Below, piece after piece: positions 1 through 8,696 of a stretch of DNA of 48,081 nucleotides. The translations under genes and the position numbers were made by a program. Where the stretch lies: contig CAAGCO010000002.1 in NCBI GenBank assembly GCA_900768345.1, forward strand, positions 1 through 48,081, given 5' to 3'. Below the pieces are notes generated by a model. It searched no databases. It saw only the letters and a list, made by a program, of their open reading frames with translations, and was not told where the DNA came from. The stretch comes from Bacilli bacterium (GTDB taxonomy: Bacteria; Bacillota_I; Bacilli_A; RF39; UBA660). Each line of letters opens with the position of its first letter. Within the stretch, counting starts at the first letter, position 1.

Positions 1-4
1 TATT

Positions 5-2554
5 CTAATCTTTAAACCATTTTACTAAAAATGGTTTAATTAATTCGTAAATAAATATTGCCATAAAGTTTATTAAGAATACTATTAATATCAAACTAAT
101 ATCTATTGATGTTATACTTATTAATTTACCAATAGGTGTAACAAACACTATGAGTTCAATTAAAAGTATCAATAGTAATCCGTAGTTCATTGCTTTATTA
201 GAAAATAATCCCTGTTTAACAACTGACTCTTTCAAGTTTCTACAAGATATAGAATAAACTATCTCCTGTACTACCATTGAAAGAAGTGCTAAAGACATAG
301 CTGTTTCTTGCCCATACATTTTTAAACTAATAAAGTAAGTGAGAACTACAAATATAGTTTCAATGATAGCTGAAGATGCGATACATGATTTTATAAATGG
401 TGTAAATAATGGTTTATTAATACCTCTTGGTTTTTTATTCATTATGCTATCTTCACTCTTTTCAAAAGATAAACATATACTAGGAATAGAATCAGTTACC
501 AAATCAATAAATAAAATATAAATTGGTAATAAAATTGTTGTTTTAGTAAGTAGTCCTATAATAATAGTAAATATTTCAGCAAAATTACTTGATAGTGAAA
601 ATACAATATTATTTCTAATGTTATTATATATTCTTCTTCCTTCTTCAACTGCTACAACTATTGTTGAAAAAGAATCGTCCATCAAGACTATGTCTGATGC
701 AGACTTTGTAACATCAGTACCAGTAATACCCATTCCAATACCAACATGGGCATCTTTAATAGCAGGAGCATCATTTACTCCATCTCCAGTCATTGCTACA
801 ATTTTTCCACTATTTTGAAGCGCAAAAACAATTCTTTCTTTATGAATTGGATTTACTCTTGCATACACAGAATACCTTTTAACGATATTTTTTAGTTCTT
901 CATCATTATATTTATCAAGTTCACTCCCAAGTATTGCTTCATTATCATTACCTATAATTCCAACATTTTTTGCAATAGCAGTTGCAGTATCTATAGAATC
1001 TCCTGTAATCATTATTGGTCTAATACCAGCATTTTTGCATAAAATGACACTTTTTTTAACACTTTCTCTTGGTGGATCTATTATTCCTAAAATACCAGCA
1101 AAAGATAAATCATTTTCCTCTTTTTCTAATTCTTTAATATCTTTTGGTATATAATCCAACTTTTTATAAGCAAACCCTAAAATTCTTAAAGCATTTTTAG
1201 AAAAATTCTTAACTTTATCTAAAATTTGTTGTTTTTCAATCTTAGATAGATTTACTTTTTCAATTAAAGAATCCATACTACCTTTGCATAATATATATAT
1301 ATCATTATCAATTTTATTTAAAGTAGTAAACATCTTTCTATCACTATCAAAAGGTATATCTAATATTCTCTCACATTTTTTTCTCAATTTAAGAGAATCG
1401 ATTTTTTTATTATATAGATATTCATATAAACAAGTTTCTGTAGGATCACCTACATATTTATCTTTATAAATAAGGCCATCATTACAAAGAGCACATATAT
1501 AATTAAGCATATTCTCATCTATTACATATTCTTCTTTAACAGTCATTTTATTTTGCGTTATAGTACCTGTCTTATCAGAACAAATAATATCTATTGCTCC
1601 AAGTGTTTCTACAGCTTGCATTTGTTTTACTACTGTTTTCTTCTTTGCTAAATTAGATATTCCAACGGATAATGTTATTGTGATTACAGTTGGCAATCCC
1701 TCTGGAATAGCAGCCACTGCGAGTGATGAGCATAGCATTATAATTTCAAGTATTGTGTATTTATTAATTAAAGCTAAAATAAATATAAAAATTAAAATAA
1801 TAAATACTATAAATGTAATTTTTTTAGAAAGTTCTTTTATTTTTAATTGTAATGGTGTTTCTATTGTATCAATTTCATTTAGTGATAATGCAATCTTACC
1901 TATCTCAGTATTTTTTCCTGTACTTACAACTATACCAGTACTTTTTCCATTAGTAATGCTTGTTCCTAAAAATAACATATTTTTTTGTTCTTGAAGAATT
2001 AAGTTATTTTTTAAAACATCTGAACTTTTTTGAACTGGAACACTTTCTCCAGTTAGTGCTGATTCATCTACTTTTAAACCTTCACATGAAAGTATTCTAA
2101 TATCAGCAGGAACAGTTTCTCCGGATTCTAAATATATTATATCTCCTGGAACTAATTCTTTGGTATTTATTACTATTATTTTGTCATCTCTCTTAACTTT
2201 ACAAGTACTAGTTTCATATTTTTTTAAATCTTTTAATATTAAAGCAGCTTTTTCTTCTTGTATAAATCCAACAATAGCATTTATAAAAACTACGAAAAGA
2301 ATAACAATAGTATCAGTATACTCGTGAGAATAAAAATATCCATAAAAATATAAAAGTAGTGCAACTACTAATAATATGATGATCATGGTATCATTAAATT
2401 GCTTTAAAAATCTTAAAATCCAAATCTTTTTCTTTTTATTTAAAATAATATTTTGTCCAAAATCATTTAATCTTTTCTTAGCCTCTTTACTATCTAATCC
2501 ATCAATATTACTATTTAAAATTTTAAATATTTCTTCTTCTTTTTTTGAATACAT
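5..2554 (-). CDS. P-type ATPase, Ca2+-transporting type IIA
   Basis: An 849-residue cation pump of the cytoplasmic membrane that couples ATP hydrolysis to export of a cation, most likely Ca2+. The sequence shows the actuator TGES motif, the phosphorylation motif DKTGTIT, the hinge GDGVNDAP and about ten membrane segments. Residues of the SERCA Ca2+ sites are visible: PEGLP in M4, SSNFAE in M5 (Asn and Glu kept) and DLVTD in M6. SERCA has NLVTD there, so the M6 Asn is Asp here. The length is normal for bacterial PacL/LMCA1-type pumps. The start at 2554 has AAAGGAG just upstream. The TAG stop lies at 5-7, so the gene is complete. It appears monocistronic; its terminator would lie outside the window. 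Family assignment is secure; ion specificity is inferred. Confidence 0.93.
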   Translation of the reverse strand: MYSKKEEEIFKILNSNIDGLDSKEAKKRLNDFGQNIILNKKKKIWILRFLKQFNDTMIIILLVVALLLYFYGYFYSHEYTDTIVILFVVFINAIVGFIQEEKAALILKDLKKYETSTCKVKRDDKIIVINTKELVPGDIIYLESGETVPADIRILSCEGLKVDESALTGESVPVQKSSDVLKNNLILQEQKNMLFLGTSITNGKSTGIVVSTGKNTEIGKIALSLNEIDTIETPLQLKIKELSKKITFIVFIILIFIFILALINKYTILEIIMLCSSLAVAAIPEGLPTVITITLSVGISNLAKKKTVVKQMQAVETLGAIDIICSDKTGTITQNKMTVKEEYVIDENMLNYICALCNDGLIYKDKYVGDPTETCLYEYLYNKKIDSLKLRKKCERILDIPFDSDRKMFTTLNKIDNDIYILCKGSMDSLIEKVNLSKIEKQQILDKVKNFSKNALRILGFAYKKLDYIPKDIKELEKEENDLSFAGILGIIDPPRESVKKSVILCKNAGIRPIMITGDSIDTATAIAKNVGIIGNDNEAILGSELDKYNDEELKNIVKRYSVYARVNPIHKERIVFALQNSGKIVAMTGDGVNDAPAIKDAHVGIGMGITGTDVTKSASDIVLMDDSFSTIVVAVEEGRRIYNNIRNNIVFSLSSNFAEIFTIIIGLLTKTTILLPIYILFIDLVTDSIPSICLSFEKSEDSIMNKKPRGINKPLFTPFIKSCIASSAIIETIFVVLTYFISLKMYGQETAMSLALLSMVVQEIVYSISCRNLKESVVKQGLFSNKAMNYGLLLILLIELIVFVTPIGKLISITSIDISLILIVFLINFMAIFIYELIKPFLVKWFKD

Positions 2555-3088
2555 TATATTGCTCCTTTTTACCTACATTTCTGAATCTCGAATGCATTTT
2601 CTGTGTCATATAATCTTTATTTTGCATCTTAATTTTTACTTTTTGTTTATCTTTTCTTATATTTAAAAAATATACATTTTATGTTATCTTCATCTTCAAA
2701 AGAATTTGTATATTAAATTTTTACTGTTTTTCAGGTCCTTGTTGGTCAGAAAACTAGTTTTACAATTTTATCATGTCATTTTTTATTTCTTCATTCATAA
2801 TGGTACCTCTGTTTCAACAAATTACTATTTATCTATTACTTCTATATATAATTATACCATCATTTTGGTAAATTTTATTACTGAATTATAACATCCAAGA
2901 TTCATCCAACCTTTCTAGTATATATCCTACATTTGGAAGTGAAATAGAACTTTGTAAACCCTTCAATTAAAAGGGAAGAATCGAAAGTATGGTAGAATTC
3001 TTCTATATTTTTCACTCATTTTCCACCTCATTAATTTATTAAAACAAATGGTATTCAATATATTTATCTATACATAAAAAAAGAGAAA
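2555..3088. other. Gene-poor stretch with decayed micro-ORFs
   Basis: No gene of normal size is visible in these 534 bases. On the minus strand there are two short ORFs, each with its own Shine-Dalgarno: one of 18 codons at 3019-2963 after GAGGTGG, and one of 12 codons at 2798-2760 after GAGGTAC, the latter downstream of a GGTATAAT box. A further open stretch on the minus strand ends at the TAA at 2647-2649 and encodes an acidic then basic tail (SFEDEDNIKC...). The pattern suggests one or more genes broken by frameshifts and stops, but I cannot name a parent family. Confidence 0.35.
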
Positions 3089-3103
3089 TTAATCTTTTTT
3101 CTC
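3075..3103 (-). terminator. Intrinsic terminator
   Basis: On the minus strand GAGAAA (3103-3098) pairs with TTTCTC (3088-3083), followed by a run of T. The stop codon of the 100-residue membrane protein lies in the loop. Confidence 0.6.
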
Positions 3104-3391
3104 ATTTTTTGTTTCATAAAATTCTTTTAACATTTTATTTCCTTTAAGCATAAACATAAATGTAAATAAAATTCCAAATCCAATAAAAATATAAAATGGA
3201 ACTATCAAATCAGTTTCTACAAAATTACTATCTAAACTAAAACAATACATTGATGTTACACCAAAAATTAAAAGTATAAAAATTGATGATAAATATTGCA
3301 TTAAAGTAGCATGATAATAATCAGTTTTGATTAGTTCATTTTTTAATTTTGCTAATTCATCTTTCTTAAGACTATAAATACTTTTTTTCAT
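3089..3391 (-). CDS. Small two-span membrane protein, unknown function
   Basis: A 100-residue protein with a charged N-terminus (KKDELAKLKNEL), two hydrophobic segments at about 30-52 and 63-83, and a Lys/Glu-rich C-terminal tail. The layout is a cytosolic N-terminus, a hairpin of two helices and a cytosolic C-terminus. No motif is recognised. It is separated by 68 bases from the gene upstream on the same strand and ends in its own terminator. It may be co-transcribed with the 183-residue gene, but a short AT-rich gap leaves room for a promoter. Coding status is supported by length, a typical start and a terminator at the end. Confidence 0.65.
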   Translation of the reverse strand: MKKSIYSLKKDELAKLKNELIKTDYYHATLMQYLSSIFILLIFGVTSMYCFSLDSNFVETDLIVPFYIFIGFGILFTFMFMLKGNKMLKEFYETKNEKKD

Positions 3392-3459
3392 AATAAACCT
3401 ACTTTCTTAAATATATTCTAACATAAATAAAATTTTATTATTTCACAAAATATAGAACT

Positions 3460-4011
3460 TTACACTTTATAGTTGTTTATCATATCATTGATTAACTTAA
3501 CTGTCTCATTACTATTAAATCTTTGTTCTTTACTATTAATGAAATCATTCCATTCACTACGAACTAAATCTATCGTATCTTTGTTTACTTTGTCATTAAA
3601 AATAGCTAATGCAGTCTTTTTGTAATTCATAAGCGATACTGCTCCTAAAGCTTTATAATAAGCAACTTCGGGTATAGTAGAAATTTTATAAAAATGTAGT
3701 GCCATATCATCATCTATTTTTCTAGGATTTGATATTATTATCTTATTAGTTCTAAACACTCCATGAGGTGTAGCTGATTCTACTACATCTATAACTTCTG
3801 CATCATGAGGCAATGTGACATCATAAAGCGTATCACCCCTATGAAGCCATCTTAATATTTTTTCAGGTGTAGAAAAGTTAATTCCACCAAATTCTTTACC
3901 ACTTTTAGCATTTGGATTCCAAGCTTTAACTTCTGTGACTTCATCTAATTTATAATGAAAATCACTATTAGCACCAGCAGTCAAGCCAAACATTACTTTA
4001 ATATATTTCAT
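3460..4011 (-). CDS. Conserved hypothetical protein, soluble
   Basis: A 183-residue soluble protein with no signal peptide or membrane span. The N-terminal two thirds read like a compact globular domain (MKYIKVMFG, then FGGINFSTPEKILRWL, GDTLYDVTLPHDAEVIDV). The rest is helical and charged. The Trp-Asn-Pro, GGINFS and RGDTLYDV segments look like conserved-family motifs of an uncharacterised Bacillota and phage-associated protein group, but I cannot assign a function. The start has AGGCCTCC (reverse strand GGAGGCCT) directly upstream. It sits alone between a terminator and a small membrane protein. Confidence 0.7.
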   Translation of the reverse strand: MKYIKVMFGLTAGANSDFHYKLDEVTEVKAWNPNAKSGKEFGGINFSTPEKILRWLHRGDTLYDVTLPHDAEVIDVVESATPHGVFRTNKIIISNPRKIDDDMALHFYKISTIPEVAYYKALGAVSLMNYKKTALAIFNDKVNKDTIDLVRSEWNDFINSKEQRFNSNETVKLINDMINNYKV

Positions 4012-4043
4012 AAGGCCTCCATATTATATATATCATAACAAAA

Positions 4044-4066
4044 AAATAGTGTAGTGTACACTATTT
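4044..4066 (-). terminator. Intrinsic terminator of the dehydrogenase gene
   Basis: A perfect 10-bp stem, AAATAGTGTA with TACACTATTT, closed by a 3-base loop and followed on the minus strand by seven T. It overlaps the stop codon of the upstream dehydrogenase gene. Confidence 0.8.
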
Positions 4067-5011
4067 AGTTTTATTATACTTGTAAAATCCTTCACCAGAA
4101 GACATACCAAGTTTTCCTTCATCTATATATTTCCTTAAAAGCTTTTCCATACCTTTAAAATTATATGGAGCTAAAAAAGAAGGAATTTTTACATACATAA
4201 GAACAATCTCATGTGCAGTTTTAAGGCCAACTGTATCAAGTATTTGAAATGGGCCTTTAGGAGAACCTGTTCCAAGTGTCCATGCTTTATCGATACTTTC
4301 TGGATCTGAAATACCATTAACATATAAATCCAATCCTGAAAATAATAATGGTATTAACATAGAATTAAGTAAGTAACCTGATTTTTCTTTTTGAAGTGGA
4401 AGAGCAATCATATTAATATTTTCAGCGAACTTCATTACTTCATTAAAATATTTTTCTTCGGTTTTGCTGTGTTTCATAACTTCAGCAGTATTATTTTTCC
4501 ATATTGAATTAGCAAAGTGTAATGATAAAAATTTTTCGGGTCTGCCAGTATATTTAGCTAGCTTGCTTGGAAGCATAGTAGATGAATTAGTAACAACTAT
4601 AGTTTTATCATCTAACAATGGAGCTATTTCTAAATATAGATCTTTTTTAGATTTAAAGTCTTCTGTCATAGACTCGATAACTAAATCAGCTCCTTTTAAT
4701 GCTTTATTAATATCTAATTCTAATTTTATATTTTTAAAAGCATCTTCTACTTTTTTTAAACATTCTTTTTCATTAAATTCATTTTTTCCTACAATGCCAC
4801 GACACCAATTGTTAATAGATTTACCATCTCTACTTGCCATTAATTTTATAGCATCTATATAAGATTTTTTTACTGCTTCTAGCTTTGGCTTAGTTCTTTC
4901 AATACTTCCTTTACTTCTTAACCAAATAGTTACATTAAATCCTGAATAAGCAGTTTGAAATGCAATTTGAGTACCTAAAACTCCACCGCCCATTACGGTA
5001 ATATTTTTCAT
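4061..5011 (-). CDS. 3-hydroxyacyl-CoA dehydrogenase family protein
   Basis: A 316-residue NAD-dependent dehydrogenase. The N-terminus holds the Rossmann loop GGGVLGTQIA at about residues 8-17. The middle has the acidic segment GADLVIESMTED typical of 3-hydroxyacyl-CoA dehydrogenases. The catalytic region is HFANSIWKNNTAEV (His and Asn dyad context), in place of the HFFNPV seen in FadB/Hbd. The C-terminal all-alpha domain carries PKGPFQILDTVGL and the final GEGFYKY motif. The reaction is reversible oxidation of 3-hydroxyacyl-CoA to 3-ketoacyl-CoA. This sub-branch is common in lactic acid bacteria, and its true substrate there is not certain. No thiolase or crotonase lies nearby. The gene is monocistronic, with GGAGG upstream of the start. 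Confidence 0.88.
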   Translation of the reverse strand: MKNITVMGGGVLGTQIAFQTAYSGFNVTIWLRSKGSIERTKPKLEAVKKSYIDAIKLMASRDGKSINNWCRGIVGKNEFNEKECLKKVEDAFKNIKLELDINKALKGADLVIESMTEDFKSKKDLYLEIAPLLDDKTIVVTNSSTMLPSKLAKYTGRPEKFLSLHFANSIWKNNTAEVMKHSKTEEKYFNEVMKFAENINMIALPLQKEKSGYLLNSMLIPLLFSGLDLYVNGISDPESIDKAWTLGTGSPKGPFQILDTVGLKTAHEIVLMYVKIPSFLAPYNFKGMEKLLRKYIDEGKLGMSSGEGFYKYNKTK

Positions 5012-5134
5012 GTTATACCTCCTAATAACTAAATAATTATATCATATAATACACTGAATATTTGAAAAATAGATTCATTTAATGATGTTAGTAATATTAA
5101 ATTTCTTATAATAATTGATTAATTATTTAATTTA

Positions 5135-5143
5135 TGTTATAAA
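5135..5143 (+). promoter_or_regulatory. Extended -10 promoter
   Basis: TGTTATAAA lies 20 bases before the start of the DUF2238-like gene, with AAGGAAG as its ribosome binding site. Confidence 0.5.
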
Positions 5144-5163
5144 ACTAGTAAAGGAAGTGTATC

Positions 5164-5961
5164 ATGGGAAAATTTATTAAAGCAATGAAAGAAAAATATA
5201 AAGAAAAAAATAAGAAATCTATCGCAGTATATCTACTATTAAGACTTCTTGTAATAGTATGTATGTGGATACAAATTGTAATGAAACAATATAATAACGC
5301 TTTACTTTGTATTTTAGCATTATTTTTATTTACAATTCCAACTATAATATCAGAAAAATTTAAAATAGGTATTCCAAGTCTTTTAGAATCTATAATTTAT
5401 ATGTTTATATTCTCATCAGCAATACTAGGTGAAATAAACAATTTCTATGGAATAATACCAGGATGGGATACAATGCTTCATACTCTTAATGGATTTATAT
5501 GTGCGGGTATAGGATTTTCATTAGTTGACTTATTAAATCAAAATAGTGAAAGAATTAGTTTATCTCCAATATATGTAGCATTAGTAGGATTTTGCTTTTC
5601 AATGACAATTGGTGTACTTTGGGAATTTTATGAATTTGCTAGTGATAGAATTTTTCTAACTGATATGCAAAAGGATAGAGTAGTACAAAAATTCGGTTCA
5701 GTAGATTTAAATAAAGAAGAAGTTAATAGTACTGTTAGAGTAGAAAATATAGATAAAACAACAATACATACTAAAGGTGATAAAATATATGTAATTGAAG
5801 ATGGATATTTAGATATAGGTATTATTGATACTATGAAAGACTTATTTGTTAACTTTATAGGAGCAGTAGTTTATAGTGCACTAGGTTACTTCTATATTAA
5901 GAGAAGAGATTATCCATTTGTTAAAAACTTTATGCCAAATAAAATAAAGAACGAAAATTAA
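5164..5961 (+). CDS. DUF2238-like integral membrane protein
   Basis: A 265-residue polytopic membrane protein with predicted helices near 20-40, 46-60, 70-88, 105-123, 134-152 and 225-245. Two motifs lie at membrane borders: GWDTMLHTLNG (about 100-110) and WEFYEFASDR (about 153-162). Asp, His and Glu residues next to membrane helices are the hallmark of the DUF2238/YjdF-like family, whose function is not established. A soluble insertion of about 60 residues rich in charged residues separates the fifth and sixth helices. ATG follows AAGGAAG. The stop is shared with a bidirectional terminator and overlaps the convergent ATPase gene end by 4 bases. Confidence 0.75.
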   Translation: MGKFIKAMKEKYKEKNKKSIAVYLLLRLLVIVCMWIQIVMKQYNNALLCILALFLFTIPTIISEKFKIGIPSLLESIIYMFIFSSAILGEINNFYGIIPGWDTMLHTLNGFICAGIGFSLVDLLNQNSERISLSPIYVALVGFCFSMTIGVLWEFYEFASDRIFLTDMQKDRVVQKFGSVDLNKEEVNSTVRVENIDKTTIHTKGDKIYVIEDGYLDIGIIDTMKDLFVNFIGAVVYSALGYFYIKRRDYPFVKNFMPNKIKNEN

Positions 5962-5970
5962 TCGTTCTTT
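5946..5970. terminator. Bidirectional terminator between convergent genes
   Basis: A perfect 9-bp stem, AAAGAACGA with TCGTTCTTT, and a 7-base loop that contains both stop codons. It serves the plus-strand membrane protein gene and the minus-strand ATPase gene. Confidence 0.85.
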
Positions 5971-6821
5971 TTAAATTCATCTTTATATTCATTAAAGAAA
6001 TCATAATATATTCTGACATTAGGTAGTTCTGTCCAATTTTTAGTAGTTACCTCATCTTCGTCTAAATCATATATTTTAGCTTCTAATAAATTAAGTAGAA
6101 AAGGTGAATGTGTTGAAATAATAAATTGACAATTATAAAATCTAGCAGACTCTTCAATGAATTTTTTAAGTTTTATTTGATTTTCAGCAGATAAACTATT
6201 TTCTGGTTCATCTAATATATAAATACTATTTTCTTTAATTTCTCTTTCCCAGAACATTAATGCAGATTCTCCATTAGATTGTTCTACTATATTATTATTA
6301 CCAAGTCTATTTCTTACATAAGTAGACATTGTTTTTCTTTTAGAATCATATGTATCTTTTAGTCTTTTGTAGTTATCAAAATTATTATCACTATTAAATT
6401 TCATATCTAAGTATTCACGGCTTAATCTTTCTTTTCTTCTATTAACATTTGCATTTATGCTTCTAATATCTAAAAGATAATCAAACACATCATCGCTTGT
6501 AATAGTTTTAATTTCCATAGGTTCTTCAAAACTCATATCATACTTACACTTAGAAACATATAAATTAAAGAAAGTCCCTTTATCAAAATTCTCTTTTCTA
6601 CTTGAATGAAGACACTCTGAAATAATATTAAGAAGTGTGCTCTTACCACTACCATTTCCTCCATAAAATATTGTTATATTACTAAAAGTAATTTCTTTAA
6701 ATCTTTTCATAGAAAATAAACCAACTGGATAATAAGAGTTAAAAATATGCCTACTTTCTTCATCGAATAAATAATGTTCTTGCACATCATCAAGTAATTC
6801 AAATCTTTTTAAATAAACCAT
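5958..6821 (-). CDS. ABC-type AAA ATPase (SMC/RecF-like head)
   Basis: A 287-residue single-domain ATPase with no membrane span. The Walker A motif GGNGSGKST is at residues 54-62. A signature-like SNGE segment comes before the Walker B motif YILDEPENS, and STHSPFLL supplies the switch histidine. A Lys/Arg-rich region between Walker A and the signature is short, so this is not a full SMC arm. Such proteins (AAA_21/AAA_23 type) occur as free-standing ATPases, in OLD-type systems and in resistance contexts. It is the second gene of an operon with a pentapeptide-repeat protein. The 9-base gap carries AGGAGG that overlaps the upstream stop region, so translation is likely coupled. The partner and target are unknown. 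Confidence 0.85.
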   Translation of the reverse strand: MVYLKRFELLDDVQEHYLFDEESRHIFNSYYPVGLFSMKRFKEITFSNITIFYGGNGSGKSTLLNIISECLHSSRKENFDKGTFFNLYVSKCKYDMSFEEPMEIKTITSDDVFDYLLDIRSINANVNRRKERLSREYLDMKFNSDNNFDNYKRLKDTYDSKRKTMSTYVRNRLGNNNIVEQSNGESALMFWEREIKENSIYILDEPENSLSAENQIKLKKFIEESARFYNCQFIISTHSPFLLNLLEAKIYDLDEDEVTTKNWTELPNVRIYYDFFNEYKDEFKKND

Positions 6822-6830
6822 AAAACCTCC

Positions 6831-7463
6831 TTAATCTTTAATAATAATACCTAAATATCTTGCTAACATCGCAGCTTCTATCATATTAACACTAATTCCT
6901 TTTAATGATTGTAAGTCAATATTTATATCATCAATACTAGAGTTAGATAAATCAAAACCAATATGTTCAAGTCTTAAAATAGTTACTTTATTTAGATTGC
7001 ATTTATCAAAATTAATATTCTTAAAATGACATTCCGTTATATAAGATTCTTCAAGAGTACATTCACTAAATAACAAGTTATCAACATTAACACTATAAAA
7101 ATTAGAATATCTCAAATTACAATTATTAAACATAACATTCTTAAGATTCACTTCACTAAATGAAACACCGATTAATTTAGAATTATTAAATATTACTCTA
7201 TGAATACCAGCATTTTCAAAAGATTTATTAGATAAATCACAGTTATTAAAAATACAATCGACAAATTCAACATTCAAAAGTTTAATATCATTAAAATCAA
7301 TTTTATTAAATATACAAGAATTAAAAGTAATATTAGAGAAGTCTTCTATATTGTTTTGATCAAACTCTTTATTATCAATAGAATATTCATAATTATCTTT
7401 AATAAAATAATCAGTAAACTTAATTTTTGGTTCAATAATTTTCTTCATGGTTTTATTATACAA
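6831..7463 (-). CDS. Pentapeptide-repeat protein, Qnr-like layout
   Basis: A 210-residue protein. From about residue 40 to 175 it consists of pentapeptide repeats with a hydrophobic residue every fifth position (for example FNNCDLSNKSFENAG, VNLKNVMFNNCNLRY-type steps), which fold as a right-handed quadrilateral beta-helix. The C-terminus (LKGISVNMIEAAMLARYLGIII) resembles the capping/dimerisation tail of Qnr-type proteins, which shield DNA gyrase from quinolones. Function here is inferred only from that layout. It leads an operon with the ABC-type ATPase. The gene starts at 7463 and faces the divergent 378-residue gene across about 70 bases. Confidence 0.8.
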   Translation of the reverse strand: MYNKTMKKIIEPKIKFTDYFIKDNYEYSIDNKEFDQNNIEDFSNITFNSCIFNKIDFNDIKLLNVEFVDCIFNNCDLSNKSFENAGIHRVIFNNSKLIGVSFSEVNLKNVMFNNCNLRYSNFYSVNVDNLLFSECTLEESYITECHFKNINFDKCNLNKVTILRLEHIGFDLSNSSIDDINIDLQSLKGISVNMIEAAMLARYLGIIIKD

Positions 7464-7508
7464 TATAAATGTAATATATTGTAAAAATGTTTATAAATAT
7501 TTCTTTCT

Positions 7509-7519
7509 TATGATAAAAT
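7509..7519 (+). promoter_or_regulatory. Promoter -10 region close to the start codon
   Basis: TATGATAAAAT contains two overlapping -10-like boxes. The expected transcription start is about 7521-7526, so the mRNA of the next gene would have a leader of 0-14 bases and no visible Shine-Dalgarno. Confidence 0.45.
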
Positions 7520-7534
7520 ATAGTTGTGATCTAT

Positions 7535-8671
7535 ATGAACGACATAAATGTGTTTTATGATGAAATAATTAATGAAGCAAGTACTGGTAGAGTAGATTGC
7601 TTTTTTATGATGAATTTACTTTTTAGTACATATATAAGAGAAGAAAATAAAACTATAGAAGCTAAAAAGAATGATGATGGAAGATATTTAATACCAAGAC
7701 TTGTTATTAAGAATAAAGAAAGTTTTAACAAGTTATTAACAGAGTATTTAGCTTTAGCTAGGAAGAAATATGATTTATCTATATATCAAGATGAATTAAC
7801 ATTTGCTGATGTTGAAAATTATGAACAAGTTATTAACAAAATAATATTAACTACACTATGGGCTAATGCAACTTATGATGATTTCAGTGAATCAGAAGAA
7901 TTTTTAAGAAAACAAATAGCATTTTTAAAAGATGAGACATTTAGTGAATACGAAGAACCAACTATAATAGGGTATTCTGAAACTTTAGGTGGATATGTAG
8001 AAGTTGAAAATATTCAAGAAACTATATTAAATGAAACACCTAACTCTTTAAAAATATCAGTTATTGAACCTGAAACTAATGAAAGGTATACTTTTCCATT
8101 AGTAAGATATGGTATTGAAGATAATAAATGTTATATATATGCTGTTCAAAAGAATAAAAAGTATGACGAAGAAAACAAATTTAAAAAGAAAGTAAATCGT
8201 AGATTGTTTCAAATAGGAGAAAACTTTGATACAAAAAACGACACTTATGAAAATTATGGTGAAGGCAATTTAAAAGATGTTAGTGCATCATTTGTAGTAG
8301 CATCTAACATTGCTCTTGGGCTCTTAGCATCTAAAGGAATAACAGATATAGTAGTACCTTCAATTCTAATAGAAAGATGGAATGCTAAAGAAACAGGAAT
8401 AGTAGTAAAATCAAAAAGAGAAGAAAATAGTCAAGAATATATTGATTCAAATAAGGAAGAACACAATAAAATTCAAAACAATTTAACTGAAAAATTACTA
8501 CGTACATTCTTAAGAATAGTTAGTCATAATAAAACATTTGGAGTAACTGCTTACCCATTTGATATAGATTCATCACTTCATATCAAAACCAATGAAGAAT
8601 TAGATTATAACAACACATTATTAAATGAAACATTTCTTATAGGAGAAAAAGTAAATAGTAAGAAAATATGA
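7535..8671 (+). CDS. Conserved hypothetical protein, soluble
   Basis: A 378-residue soluble protein I do not recognise. It has an acidic first third, a beta-rich middle (IIGYSETLGGYVEVENIQE, then an ERYTFPLVRYG segment) and a helical end. No nuclease, kinase or DNA-binding motif is visible. ATG at 7535 is preferred, but GTG at 7526 in the same frame is equally open; neither has a good ribosome binding site. It is the only gene in the window that ends in TGA, and that TGA is also the TG of the extended -10 box (8669-8677) for the next gene. The gene is divergent from the pentapeptide operon. Confidence 0.7.
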   Translation: MNDINVFYDEIINEASTGRVDCFFMMNLLFSTYIREENKTIEAKKNDDGRYLIPRLVIKNKESFNKLLTEYLALARKKYDLSIYQDELTFADVENYEQVINKIILTTLWANATYDDFSESEEFLRKQIAFLKDETFSEYEEPTIIGYSETLGGYVEVENIQETILNETPNSLKISVIEPETNERYTFPLVRYGIEDNKCYIYAVQKNKKYDEENKFKKKVNRRLFQIGENFDTKNDTYENYGEGNLKDVSASFVVASNIALGLLASKGITDIVVPSILIERWNAKETGIVVKSKREENSQEYIDSNKEEHNKIQNNLTEKLLRTFLRIVSHNKTFGVTAYPFDIDSSLHIKTNEELDYNNTLLNETFLIGEKVNSKKI

Positions 8672-8677
8672 TATAAT
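8669..8677 (+). promoter_or_regulatory. Extended -10 promoter overlapping a stop codon
   Basis: TGATATAAT, the full extended -10 consensus, lies 20 bases before the methyltransferase start. Its first three bases are the TGA stop of the upstream gene. Confidence 0.6.
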
Positions 8678-8696
8678 ATATGTAACGGAGGAAAAT

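Noticed and set aside
618..1994. Plus-strand open frames opposite the P-type ATPase gene
   Set aside because: They are shadow frames with no ribosome binding site or family signal; the minus-strand gene is complete.
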